NCBI RefSeq assembly: GCF_030123105.1
Contig: NZ_CP126095.1
Location: 4,030,001 to 4,094,000 of the forward strand
DNA from: Paenibacillus sp. G2S3
GTDB taxonomy: Bacteria > Bacillota > Bacilli > Paenibacillales > Paenibacillaceae
DNA: 64,000 nt
Reading direction: 5' to 3'
Each line of letters opens with the position of its first letter. Position 1 is the stretch's first letter. The translations under genes and the position numbers were made by a program. Under the pieces are notes generated by a model. It did no database searches. It saw only the letters and a program-made list of their open reading frames with translations, and was not told the DNA's origin. This document shows, in pieces, positions 1 through 7,347 of the stretch.

Positions 1-229
1 CCGTCCCTCCGGATACTCCTGAATACCCGTATCCGTCGTACACCGCCTCGATGACCTCCTTGCCTTTGCCGTTGATGAAACCGTATTTTCCATTAACTTC
101 AATCGGATACAGTTGATCGCCTGTCTGCGCCTGCATAGCGGTCGCACTGGCAGCCAGCGATTGCTCCGCCACGTTTGTACTGAATACCATCGTCGTAAAT
201 AGAAGGGTAAGAGCCATCTTTTTAAGCAC
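1..229 (-). CDS. WG-repeat secreted protein, 5' part only
   Basis: The gene runs off the left edge, so only about 76 N-terminal codons are visible. A GTG start at 229 gives an N-terminus with two lysines followed by a hydrophobic stretch and an LAASA-type signal cleavage region. The mature part contains KYGFINGKGKEVI, which matches the WG-repeat (KWG Leptospira) signature. A GAGGAG ribosome site lies about 12 nt upstream of GTG; the internal ATG at 217 is the alternative start. WG-repeat proteins are usually exported and have no defined enzymatic role. It lies outside the cassette array. Confidence 0.6.
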   Translation of the reverse strand, partial: MLKKMALTLLFTTMVFSTNVAEQSLAASATAMQAQTGDQLYPIEVNGKYGFINGKGKEVIEAVYDGYGYSGVSGGT

Positions 230-611
230 CTGTTGTCCACGCTCCTCAGAGACTATTTTCCATTCTTTAGTATAGACGACGCTTGTACCGGTTTTGTTGT
301 GCGTGATTGGTAATAAATCACAAAAACATTCACTTAATCCCACATTTCGCCCGCCCACATACTGCTGATCAGAAAAATGCTGTTTCGTTCCGCAGTCATA
401 CGGACACAGGAGCTGCTATTTGGTGAAATGTGATTTTTCCCTACTTATCGGACCCAGTTCTCTTAGCTGTAATTCATGTATTCATCGAATTGCCTATCTT
501 TCATCGCCATAATCTATTCACCAAGCTTTCGGTTATGGTAAATCAGTTAAACTTATTATAGAAAGATGTTCGCCTAATACCCACTAACATTTTTATCAAT
601 CTTAGTTTTCT
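230..611. other. Intergenic stretch with two degenerate CGGAC-type repeats
   Basis: No convincing gene is seen. The stretch is the upstream region of the WG-repeat gene plus AT-rich sequence. It holds two related motifs, near 398-422 (CGGACACAGGAGCTGCTATT) and 445-475 (CGGACCCAGTT...AGCTGTAATTC). These resemble the copies at 60385-60564, so they look like one dispersed intergenic repeat family of this genome. Confidence 0.5.
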
Positions 612-706
612 AAACTATCCTGCCCGTTAACTTAATAAAAACAAGGAACACTGCCGAGGCATACTGTTCCTTGATTCGTTTAACCATAGTCCCCCATTAG
701 CTTAAT
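612..706 (-). repeat. Junction 1: two repeat copies plus hairpin
   Basis: Copies at about 612-635 and 678-706 flank a 9-bp-stem hairpin (642-673, CAAGGAACA/TGTTCCTTG). This is the left-most junction and marks the array's left end. The hairpin probably terminates the 781-1374 gene. Confidence 0.75.
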
Positions 707-780
707 TCCGAATTCCCTCGGACAGACCGAGAGGCGATAGCCCCAATGCTTGATATGGTGTTATCTGATGAATACGCCTT

Positions 781-1374
781 CTAAGAGACATTAACATTTC
801 TTTTACTTAATTTCTTAAATACCGAGTATTCCTTATTGGACTTAATAAAACTTAATATCTTTTCGGCACATTCTTTTGGATTCATCTCTTCAGTATTTAC
901 TTCGAGGTCATATTCATCAAAGCAATATACTTTGCTGAACTGTGAAGCTGCTAATCCAATTTTTCTATCTCCTCTTGCTTGCTCTCTTCTTATGAGTTCT
1001 TCTTTCGAGCATATTACACCTATAAATAACGTAGGCTGATCGAAAAATTGATCAAGGAACTCATTAAACCTCTTGTCATTGTCGATTACGGTATCTACTA
1101 TTACATTAAAACCCAATTCTGATAACAATTTAATTGTCGAATGGAACACTGAGAATATGGAATCATCAAGTATTTGTGAGACAACTTGATGATCTATTTC
1201 TCTTGGAGGTTCATCTGGAAATTTATTATTAATAAAATCATTGTAATTATTAAAAAAATCATCAATTGATAAATGATAAAAAGGAATCTCTTTCTGATTT
1301 ATCAGTTCAGTCGATATGGAGGTCTTTCCAGAACTTGAAGTTCCATTTAGATAAACTAATATCCCTTGCTTCAA
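781..1374 (-). CDS. Chloramphenicol phosphotransferase-like kinase
   Basis: A small P-loop kinase of 197 aa. The Walker A motif GTSSSGKT sits at residues 11-18, close to the N-terminus, followed by a DDFF segment and a REQARGDR arginine-rich lid. This layout fits the chloramphenicol 3-O-phosphotransferase (CPT) family, which phosphorylates small hydroxylated substrates; the true substrate is unknown. I chose a TTG start at 1374 because GAAGGGA lies 8 nt upstream and because a longer reading frame would run into repeat junction 2. It is the left-most cassette and is transcribed away from junction 2. Confidence 0.75.
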   Translation of the reverse strand: MKQGILVYLNGTSSSGKTSISTELINQKEIPFYHLSIDDFFNNYNDFINNKFPDEPPREIDHQVVSQILDDSIFSVFHSTIKLLSELGFNVIVDTVIDNDKRFNEFLDQFFDQPTLFIGVICSKEELIRREQARGDRKIGLAASQFSKVYCFDEYDLEVNTEEMNPKECAEKILSFIKSNKEYSVFKKLSKRNVNVS

Positions 1375-1466
1375 TTTAATCGTCCCTTCAAAAACGTATT
1401 TTTCAGATAACGTTATAATCACAAAGTTTATAAAATTATCCAACTCATAAAATATTCGAGAAACGA

Positions 1467-1552
1467 TTAAACTATCCTGCCCGTTAGTTGAACAAATAAA
1501 AAACGGCTGCCGAAGCAACCGCTATTCCACTAACGTGTCCCGTTAAGTTAAT
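1467..1552 (-). repeat. Junction 2: two repeat copies plus hairpin (class I)
   Basis: Copies at 1467-1493 and 1526-1552 flank a CGGCTGC/GCAACCG hairpin (1503-1521). The stop codon of the 1548-1976 gene (TAA) lies inside the second copy. The same hairpin type recurs at junctions 8, 14 and 16. Confidence 0.8.
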
Positions 1553-1976
1553 GCACCTTTAGAAGAAGTATTGCTTCATGCTTATAATTCTCGAGATCAT
1601 TTTCTTCATTCAACCAGGCAACTTCCTCCGGTCTTAGCTGATAAAAACGAGCAACAGCTTCTTTACCATCAGGTTCACAAGTAACTACAATATTAAATTT
1701 TTCCCCTGCGAAGTTACGACGGAGTGTCTTTTCCCATACGTCAATTAATTCTAATGCTATAGAAAGGTTCTCCAAGTGCAAGTGGTTTATCGATGTCTCG
1801 CACTCTGTACGGTCTGAGTAAGTTGTTTTATCGAAACTACTCGGTAAATCTCTTGCAAAACAACTAATTAAAATACAGCCATCCCATTCAACAAAATGGG
1901 CGTATTCATCGTTATTACTAGCCCCTGAAGGTTTGGTTTTAAGCAATAGTGTAGACATCGCTTCATTAGTTATCAT
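1548..1976 (-). CDS. Hypothetical cassette protein, 142 aa
   Basis: I do not recognise the family. The start ATG at 1976 is supported by GGAGG 5 nt upstream; longer readings would cross junction 3. The protein is soluble, with no signal peptide or membrane segment, and contains a FVEWDGCILISC strand and an acidic, tryptophan-containing C-terminal half (PEEVAWLNEENDLENYKHEAILL). The stop codon lies inside the repeat copy at 1541-1552, as in other units of this array. Function cannot be assigned. Confidence 0.7.
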   Translation of the reverse strand: MITNEAMSTLLLKTKPSGASNNDEYAHFVEWDGCILISCFARDLPSSFDKTTYSDRTECETSINHLHLENLSIALELIDVWEKTLRRNFAGEKFNIVVTCEPDGKEAVARFYQLRPEEVAWLNEENDLENYKHEAILLLKVH

Positions 1977-2010
1977 GGTAACCTCCAAGGTAATTGAATG
2001 AATAAATGTA

Positions 2011-2038
2011 TTGAACAAACGTTTCCCGTTAGTTGAAC
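2011..2038 (-). repeat. Junction 3: single repeat copy
   Basis: One copy, minus-strand core AACTAAC-GGGAAAC-GTTTGTT, without a separate hairpin. It lies between the unknown protein gene and the DUF2691-like gene. Confidence 0.75.
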
Positions 2039-2052
2039 AGGAACGTGTATGT

Positions 2053-2520
2053 TTACCACACAGATAGCCTTGTTCTAAAATCATTTTCGTCGGTAATATA
2101 CTCAACGTTCTCATATCCTTTTCTGACTCCATTCAGATATAAATCATTAAGTATTTTGTCGTACTTACAATAAATTGTGACGTACAAGGAGTCACCCAAC
2201 AACAGAACCAACTGGCACTGACTATTTAAGAATTCCTCATATGTGAGAACATCTTTAATGATTTCACCTTTTAAATATGCCTTGAAATTCGCGAAAGTCA
2301 TATAATAAACTCTTGATTTCAAAGTTTCACTGAGGTCTTGCCACTTCATTCCATATATCTCTCCATGGAACATGGGTTCAATTTTACCCTCCCCAGTATC
2401 CTGATATGCTTCCTCTCCACCAATATACCAATCAAATTGACTGATATTGAAAGGCTCCAGTTCCTCGCCAAGATGGCTACCCCATTCATTCGGTATCTCA
2501 AATTGGACTCCTCTGTTCAT
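2053..2520 (-). CDS. DUF2691-like protein
   Basis: A 155-aa soluble protein starting MNRGVQFEIPNEWG and containing WYIGGEEAYQ. This resembles the DUF2691 family of Bacillales, whose function is unknown; the match is from memory of the family's N-terminal pattern. I chose the ATG at 2520 because GGGAGG lies about 10 nt upstream; an upstream in-frame ATG overlaps that ribosome site. It is a stand-alone cassette gene between junctions 3 and 4. Confidence 0.65.
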   Translation of the reverse strand: MNRGVQFEIPNEWGSHLGEELEPFNISQFDWYIGGEEAYQDTGEGKIEPMFHGEIYGMKWQDLSETLKSRVYYMTFANFKAYLKGEIIKDVLTYEEFLNSQCQLVLLLGDSLYVTIYCKYDKILNDLYLNGVRKGYENVEYITDENDFRTRLSVW

Positions 2521-2544
2521 TTGCTCGCTTCCTCCCATCAATTC

Positions 2545-2638
2545 AAACGGGCTGCGTTCTCAGCCGTTTAAATATCGTACCCGTTAGGGTAATGATAATC
2601 GGAATTTATTGGTATAGCATTTCCCGCCCGCAGTTGAA
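2545..2638 (-). repeat. Junction 4: hairpin plus two degenerate copies
   Basis: A hairpin (2545-2570, AAACGG.GCTG / CAGC.CGTTT) is followed by a copy at 2566-2592 (CCCGTTAGGGTAA). A second, decayed copy lies at about 2613-2638. Confidence 0.6.
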
Positions 2639-2707
2639 GCTTTAGATGGCATCACGGAAGGGGAATGGCTTTGAAGAAAGGGGAAAGCCTGAGGTTTAAA
2701 TAAAGAG

Positions 2708-3547
2708 TCAGGTCCTACTCGGTTCATGCAAAATTGGGGTATAGATCGAAGAGAACAAATTGTATTTTTTATTCTCTTTGAATCCTAATTTTTGTGCCAT
2801 TTGAAATGAAGGCACGTTCTGAGTATCGCAAGTCCAATTCGGTATTACACCTCGATTCAAACAATCCCCAATGAAATTTCTCGCAAGTTGAAAGCCAAAA
2901 CCCTGACTTCGCGCTGATTTATTCACATGGATGGAGAGCTCTGCCAATCCGCCCCCAATAAATGCAGCATGACACAATCCTATCCCTTGTCCATCTGATG
3001 AGAAAGCGACCCATCCAACATCATGCTGTAGATATTTTTCTATACTTCCCCAAAGACCTTCTATCTCTCTACGTAGTGGTTCATACGACTGAAGCATCGC
3101 TGCATCCATTCTAAACATGCCTTCGTCATTTCCGATTAGTCCTAGACTTTCGAAAACATGACGGTCAAATTCAAATTGTGTCCTACTAATACAAAAAACC
3201 CTGTAACCGAATACGCGAAAAATGATTTCATCCCATGATTCGGAGACGGTTGACCAGAATAATCTAAAGTCATTGGCAGAACCATTTACGAAAAAATGAT
3301 CTTTCATCGTAGAAATAAATCCTTCGTTAAACGCTTTATTAACAGCATGACCAATCAAACGTCCCCCGATAAAATCGCTGGACATTACAGCGGCACACTG
3401 AGGATGATCTTGGTTATCTACATAGACGATTCCATCAATCGTTTCTTCTAAAATTGAGAGTGGAAAGGGCGTAAATGCCGATTCCGCCCCAGATAATAAT
3501 CCCTTAACAACATGATACTGATCTCTTTCAATGCGAATAAAAGACAC
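2708..3547 (-). CDS. GNAT family N-acetyltransferase (GNAT_acetyltran type)
   Basis: A 279-aa two-part protein. The N-terminal half matches the extended GNAT_acetyltran type found in Bacillales. The C-terminal GNAT fold shows ELSIHVNKSARSQGFG (acetyl-CoA pyrophosphate loop) and SFQMAQKLGF. It probably acetylates an amine substrate that cannot be predicted. The start is GTG at 3547, with GGAGG about 10 nt upstream. The cassette lies between junctions 4 and 5. The truncated gene at 24997-25341 corresponds to the N-terminal half of a protein of this same type. Confidence 0.75.
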   Translation of the reverse strand: MSFIRIERDQYHVVKGLLSGAESAFTPFPLSILEETIDGIVYVDNQDHPQCAAVMSSDFIGGRLIGHAVNKAFNEGFISTMKDHFFVNGSANDFRLFWSTVSESWDEIIFRVFGYRVFCISRTQFEFDRHVFESLGLIGNDEGMFRMDAAMLQSYEPLRREIEGLWGSIEKYLQHDVGWVAFSSDGQGIGLCHAAFIGGGLAELSIHVNKSARSQGFGFQLARNFIGDCLNRGVIPNWTCDTQNVPSFQMAQKLGFKENKKYNLFSSIYTPILHEPSRT

Positions 3548-3609
3548 TTAGGCACTCCTCCGCTATGGTTATAGTGACGCATACAAGAAGGTTTGTTTCG
3601 TTTCGAACA

Positions 3610-3709
3610 GGGGCCGTCTGCGGCAGCCCCAGCACTATAGTGTCCCGTTAGTTGAATAATGTATTGTTATTACCTGGAAAATTTCGTTAAACTGCCAGTT
3701 ACTTCAACT
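3610..3709 (-). repeat. Junction 5: GC hairpin, one clear and one decayed copy
   Basis: A GGGGC/GCCCC hairpin (3610-3630) precedes a clear copy at 3631-3658 (CCCGTTAGTTGAA). A decayed copy lies at 3688-3709 (AAACTGCCAGTTACTTCAAC). Confidence 0.65.
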
Positions 3710-3768
3710 AACGAGAAAGGTGTTACAAGCAAGCAGCTCCTTCACTGTCATATTTTCCAGCCCAAGTT

Positions 3769-3993
3769 CTACTTTAACTTACTCGTGCTTTCGGCATATT
3801 CTCGCAGAATCCAACCGCATTGGCCGCAAATGAAAAGAATCCGGTCGCTAAGGTGCTGATAATCCGTACGCTCCGGTCTTTTCATTGGTGTCCGCGAATA
3901 GATGCCACCCTCGTCAAAGCTATGCGCGATCTTGATCTCGCTTTCCAGGCAATCCGGGCATGTCAAGTTTTTTCTGATTTTTTCCAAATCCAT
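3769..3993 (-). CDS. Small zinc-ribbon protein
   Basis: A 74-aa protein with two CxxC pairs, CPDC near residue 10 and CGQC about 45 residues later, giving a likely zinc ribbon. No other domain is visible and no function can be assigned. The ATG at 3993 is chosen because GAGGAGAGG lies 5 nt upstream; the longer reading frame has no better ribosome site. It is a single-gene cassette between junctions 5 and 6. Confidence 0.7.
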   Translation of the reverse strand: MDLEKIRKNLTCPDCLESEIKIAHSFDEGGIYSRTPMKRPERTDYQHLSDRILFICGQCGWILREYAESTSKLK

Positions 3994-4116
3994 TGAGTCC
4001 TCTCCTCTAACGTCTTTTAACAGAATGTCGCTAGACCAAAAAAAAAGAACCGTTGATGCATTCACCGGTTTGTATATTCTTTTGCCTTAATGTCTCGACT
4101 CCTCTAATCAACTTAT

Positions 4117-4146
4117 ATTTCAGCTATCGTTCTCCGTTAGGTTAAC
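4117..4146 (-). repeat. Junction 6: single repeat copy
   Basis: One copy (CAGCTATCGTTCTCCGTTAG), upstream of the zinc-ribbon gene and downstream of the broken membrane protein gene. Confidence 0.65.
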
Positions 4147-4239
4147 CGCTTTTTGCTTACTATTGGGAACAACCCTAGATTTTATTTGAACAAGATTGAG
4201 GTATCACGAGAATCAAAAAAGTACAAACGGACGTTGATG

Positions 4240-4467
4240 CTAACTAAATATTAGGACTCCAAATATAATAGTCAGTACCACAATAACTGTCAATGAGGCT
4301 ACTTTTGCATAACGAATTGCCCCCTCAGATACTTCAGGCTCTTCTTTATACATCCATCGTTTCCCCCATAATAAACTATCCTCAGGACAAAAATAAGTTC
4401 ATATTAATACTCCATACATAGGAATCATAAAAATAAAAAACAAAAAAATTCCAGCTATCTTTTCCAC
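4240..4467 (-). pseudogene. Small membrane protein (DUF6199-like) broken by in-frame TGA
   Basis: Reading from a GTG at 4467 (GAGGGAG 9 nt upstream) gives a hydrophobic helix ending MYGVLI, then a TGA codon at 4401-4399 (codon 23). The same frame continues with TYFCPEDSLLWGKRWMYKEEPEVSEGAIRYAKVASL and a second membrane helix, to TAG at 4240. The helix, WGKRWMYK and EPSEGA pattern resembles DUF6199-type small membrane proteins. The intact downstream frame suggests one point mutation, probably a former TGG or other sense codon. Both halves sit in one cassette between junctions 6 and 7. Confidence 0.6.
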
Positions 4468-4560
4468 TACATCACGCTCCCTCTACCATACCCCAATAAT
4501 GGATTGGACAATTCTTATGGCCTCCAATAAGTAGGATTTCGTCTTATAAATATACCATAT

Positions 4561-4657
4561 ATTGGAACCATCCTGCCCGTTCAATGAAAAAAGCAGGATA
4601 CCGTATCTCCTGCTCATCAATGTGTATTATTGAACTATCGTTTCCCGTTAGTTCAAT
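4561..4657 (-). repeat. Junction 7: two copies plus hairpin (class II)
   Basis: Copies at 4561-4588 and 4629-4657 flank a GCAGGA/TCCTGC hairpin (4590-4614). The second copy has a perfect 9-bp inverted repeat (ATTGAACTA, 11-nt spacer, TAGTTCAAT). It is nearly identical to junction 9. Confidence 0.85.
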
Positions 4658-4661
4658 CATT

Positions 4662-5084
4662 TTATAGTAAGAAAATACATTCAAAACGTTCGACTCCTGG
4701 GTATTTTTCCCCGAGGCTCATTATCGTGAACCCAAGTTTGTTATAGAACCCAACAGCATCTTTATCAGTTTCAGCTTTCATTTTTACTATGTTTTTGGCT
4801 TGCACATATTCATGTATCATCCTTCTCCCAATACCTTTACCGCGATAATCTTGCTTTATAGAGATATGTTTTAGTTCAACTTCGCCTATTGACCCATGTA
4901 TTACGCCAATTAAACCTACTAACTCATCGTTTAAAAACCTTCCATAAAGTCCCCTTGAATTATCTTCAAGGTATGTAGTTATCTCTGCATTAACTCTTTC
5001 TTCATCAGAACACATGCATTCAGATAATAGATTGTTAACTACGCTTAAGTCATTAAAATCCTTTAGATTAATCAAGGAAGCCAC
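4662..5084 (-). CDS. GNAT family N-acetyltransferase
   Basis: A 140-aa single-domain GNAT enzyme. The acetyl-CoA signature QDYRGKGIGRRM, preceded by the beta-4 strand ELKHISI, and the C-terminal GFYNKLGF are clear. The substrate is unknown. The start is probably GTG at 5084 or the TTG 9 nt downstream; both follow an AGGGCGG-like ribosome site. The TAA stop lies just before the repeat copy of junction 7. It is one of several unrelated GNAT cassettes in the array. Confidence 0.8.
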   Translation of the reverse strand: MASLINLKDFNDLSVVNNLLSECMCSDEERVNAEITTYLEDNSRGLYGRFLNDELVGLIGVIHGSIGEVELKHISIKQDYRGKGIGRRMIHEYVQAKNIVKMKAETDKDAVGFYNKLGFTIMSLGEKYPGVERFECIFLL

Positions 5085-5128
5085 CGCCCTGTTTAGTTAT
5101 TCCTTAAACCATTCTCGAAGTTAGTTCC

Positions 5129-5209
5129 ATTAACCTGCCCGTTAGTTGAACAAATAAAAAACGACTGCCGAAGCAACCGCTATTCCACTATAGTGTCTCG
5201 TAAGTTTAG
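5129..5209 (-). repeat. Junction 8: two copies plus hairpin (class I)
   Basis: Copies at 5129-5151 and 5183-5209 surround the sequence ACTGCCGAAGCAACCGC, shared with junctions 2 and 14. The B copy reads AAC-GGGCAG-GTTAAT on the minus strand. Confidence 0.8.
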
Positions 5210-5300
5210 TTCCTACCTCTTCGGGCGAACCGAGGAGTCGTCAGGCTTCGAAGCGTGAATGAAGTTCGTAACTTTTCAAATAGCATTCAAATAAAGTCTA

Positions 5301-5753
5301 TCATTTCATATTAATACCACAATTTTTTAAATGATTTATTATGTCTTCATATGAATGATCGTCCCAAATAATAAGATAATATTTTTCCCTATTTAATTTC
5401 TGTAATGCACCGAGTCGATGATTACCGTCATGTAATCTAAAACTCCCATTTCCATTTTCTGCAATCAACGGAGGCATGTCCCATCCAGATTCTAATCTAC
5501 TGCAAATTTGATCAATGTTATAGTTCCACCATTTAATTTCCTCTACATATTCCAAATGTTCTTCTGGTCCAACTACTCTTTCCAGATATTTTATGTCAAT
5601 TTCAATAGGTCCTAGCCAATATCGTTTTTTCTTTTTTAAGTTTTCTGACATGACTATATTGTCGCCTTCTCCATTTAAAAAAAGATGAACCCACGTTTCA
5701 ATGTCATTGGCCAGAGCATATTCATTAGCAGCGCTTTATGTAAAAGCATTCAT
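5301..5753 (-). pseudogene. ParB/sulfiredoxin-fold small protein with in-frame TAA at codon 6
   Basis: The visible domain contains PPLIAENG and FRLHDGNHRLGAL, a ParB/Srx-like fold with a DGNHR motif. The reading frame continues upstream without a break as SAANEYALANDIETWVHLFL to an ATG at 5753 that has GGGGGAAAG 4 nt upstream, but codon 6 is TAA (5738-5736). The full gene would encode 150 aa. Translation could instead begin at the internal ATG at 5651 (116 aa), although its ribosome site is poorly spaced. I favour a recently broken gene. Biochemical role unknown. Confidence 0.6.
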
Positions 5754-5892
5754 CTGTCTTTCCCCCACCTTCAGTTCAAACTTCTATTGTGCTAATGATT
5801 ATGCAATAGAATCCTAATAAATGGAAGGTTGGTTTTAATTTAAACCGTTCTTTACTGCTCAATATTCATGCGGAGGCATCAGTCTACCACCA

Positions 5893-5988
5893 CGCAATCC
5901 TGCCAGTTAGTTTAATAAAATGAGCAGGATACCGAAGCACCTGCTCATCAATGTGTATTATTGAACTACTGTTTCCCGGTAGCTTAAG
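5893..5988 (-). repeat. Junction 9: two copies plus hairpin (class II)
   Basis: Copies at 5893-5915 and 5961-5988 flank a GAGCAGG/CCTGCTC hairpin (5922-5946). The TAA stop of the next gene (5984-5986) is inside the second copy. The sequence ATCAATGTGTATTATTGAAC is shared exactly with junction 7. Confidence 0.85.
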
Positions 5989-6337
5989 CGATAGGCGTAC
6001 CTTGATGGAAAATCATTTGCCACTTTGTATCTTTATATTTCCATATTGAGCTACGTAACGAGTACTGCATTTTTTCTTCGTTGAATATTTTATAAGTCGT
6101 TAAAACTGTATCTTCAGACAAAGGATAAATATCAAAATCACTTAGTCGCATTCTGACAACACCAATTCCTTTCGGACTAAGCCCTTCCTTTTTACTCCAC
6201 ACCTTGCCTGAGCTACTAAATTCAAAAAACTCATCCGCGAGTAATTTAGAAAGCTCTATTGCTGAAGTTCGAACCTCAGGTTCTAATAATTTTTCTTCAA
6301 GTTTGAGTAGATCTTTTTTTATCGAATCGACGTTAAT
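5984..6337 (-). CDS. NTF2/SnoaL-like (DUF4440-type) protein with AUU start
   Basis: The C-terminal part (TTYKIFNEE, SLRSSIWKYKDTKWQMIFHQGTP) is a typical DUF4440/NTF2-like cone-fold end. The frame continues upstream through DLLKLEEKLLEPEVRTSAIELSKLLADEFFEF, the normal first helices of this family, to an ATT at 6337. GAGAAGGG lies 7 nt before that ATT. No ATG, GTG or TTG is available at the family's usual N-terminus; the first GTG lies only after the helices. Either ATT is used as start (weak translation) or a former ATG was mutated. Length from ATT is 117 aa, usual for the family. Confidence 0.6.
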   Translation of the reverse strand: MNVDSIKKDLLKLEEKLLEPEVRTSAIELSKLLADEFFEFSSSGKVWSKKEGLSPKGIGVVRMRLSDFDIYPLSEDTVLTTYKIFNEEKMQYSLRSSIWKYKDTKWQMIFHQGTPIA

Positions 6338-6485
6338 TTTTTATCCCTTCTCTCTTGGCTATTGGTTGAAATGTTTGCCTTTGCAATGTTCTTCAAGAAT
6401 GACCAAAGGTCTTTACTGAAACACCACTTGTTTTATGCTATACATTACATGCCTTTTACTTATACGGTTCCAGTAGTTGGAAGTT

Positions 6486-6511
6486 GTGATATCCTGCCCG
6501 TTAGCTTAATC
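6486..6511 (-). repeat. Junction 10: single repeat copy
   Basis: One copy (ATCCTGCCCGTTAGCTTAAT) just downstream of the glutathione peroxidase stop codon. This copy and the following gene tail are duplicated at 16788-16852. Confidence 0.8.
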
Positions 6512-6526
6512 ACTAATCGGATTCAT

Positions 6527-7078
6527 TTACTTTAAAAGAAGTGATTCAATAAATAACTCTATGTCAAATGGTTCAGTCGTTGTTTCGTATCTACCATATA
6601 TATGGCCGTTTCGATCGATTAAAAACTTTGAGAAATTCCACTTGATCCCGTCACCGGCATATATGTCCGGATACTTTTCCAGCAGAAATTCCTGCATCCA
6701 TTGACCACCTGATGTCTCAGTATCAAATCCTTGAAATGGTGCTTGCTGTGTTAAATATTGAAATAAAGGATGAGCAGACGGTCCCCTAACCTCAACTTTC
6801 TCGAATAAAGGAAACTTAACTCCAAAGTTGTTCTCACAATATTCATGTACTTCCGAGTTGCTCTCTGGCTCTTTCTCGTTGAATTGGTTACAAGGAAAAC
6901 CTAGTATTTCAAACCCTTGTTCATGGTGAATTTCGTAAAGCCTTTGAAGATCAGGTAATTGGCGAGAATAGCTGCATCTACTGGCAGTGTTCAGAATAAG
7001 TAGAACTTTTCCACGATAAATTGACAATTCAACAGGCTCACCATTAATTGACTTCACTTGAAAATCATAAATAGACAT
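6527..7078 (-). CDS. Glutathione peroxidase family protein
   Basis: A 183-aa thiol peroxidase. NTASRCSYSRQLPDLQ carries the peroxidatic Cys (in place of selenocysteine), and FPCNQF and WNFSKFL supply the conserved Gln/Trp neighbourhood of the GPx catalytic site. It probably reduces peroxides using thioredoxin-like donors, as bacterial Cys-GPx enzymes do. The ATG at 7078 follows GGAGG by 9 nt. It is a single-gene cassette. The last 10 codons plus the adjacent repeat recur as a fossil at 16788-16852, so a second GPx cassette once existed here. Confidence 0.85.
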   Translation of the reverse strand: MSIYDFQVKSINGEPVELSIYRGKVLLILNTASRCSYSRQLPDLQRLYEIHHEQGFEILGFPCNQFNEKEPESNSEVHEYCENNFGVKFPLFEKVEVRGPSAHPLFQYLTQQAPFQGFDTETSGGQWMQEFLLEKYPDIYAGDGIKWNFSKFLIDRNGHIYGRYETTTEPFDIELFIESLLLK

Positions 7079-7228
7079 CAGACCATTCCTCCGCGTTCCT
7101 ATTATAAATAACATAATAGCGCTATAGGCATTTATTGGTCTAATATATAAAAGAAATAATCTTTATAGAATGAGCCTATAATGAGCAAAGCTCAATCATT
7201 AATTACAAAAAGTATCTCTCCAATATTA

Positions 7229-7290
7229 CCTTAGTATATTGCCCGTTAATTTACTAGAAAAGAGGAGCTACCATATAGGAAGCTCCTCTA
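7229..7290 (-). repeat. Junction 11: repeat copy plus hairpin
   Basis: One copy at 7231-7255 (TTGCCCGTTAATTTACT), then an AGAGGAGCT/AGCTCCTCT hairpin (7261-7289). The hairpin probably ends the transporter gene transcript. Confidence 0.7.
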
Positions 7291-7347
7291 CTTATTTCCC
7301 CCCAACAAAATCCGTTTCTAAATTAATCATGAAAATAGTACATCATC

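Noticed and set aside
230..430. An open minus-strand frame upstream of the WG-repeat start that reads plausible protein with several cysteines
   Set aside because: It has no start codon with a ribosome site and runs through copies of the dispersed CGGAC repeat, so it is probably non-coding.
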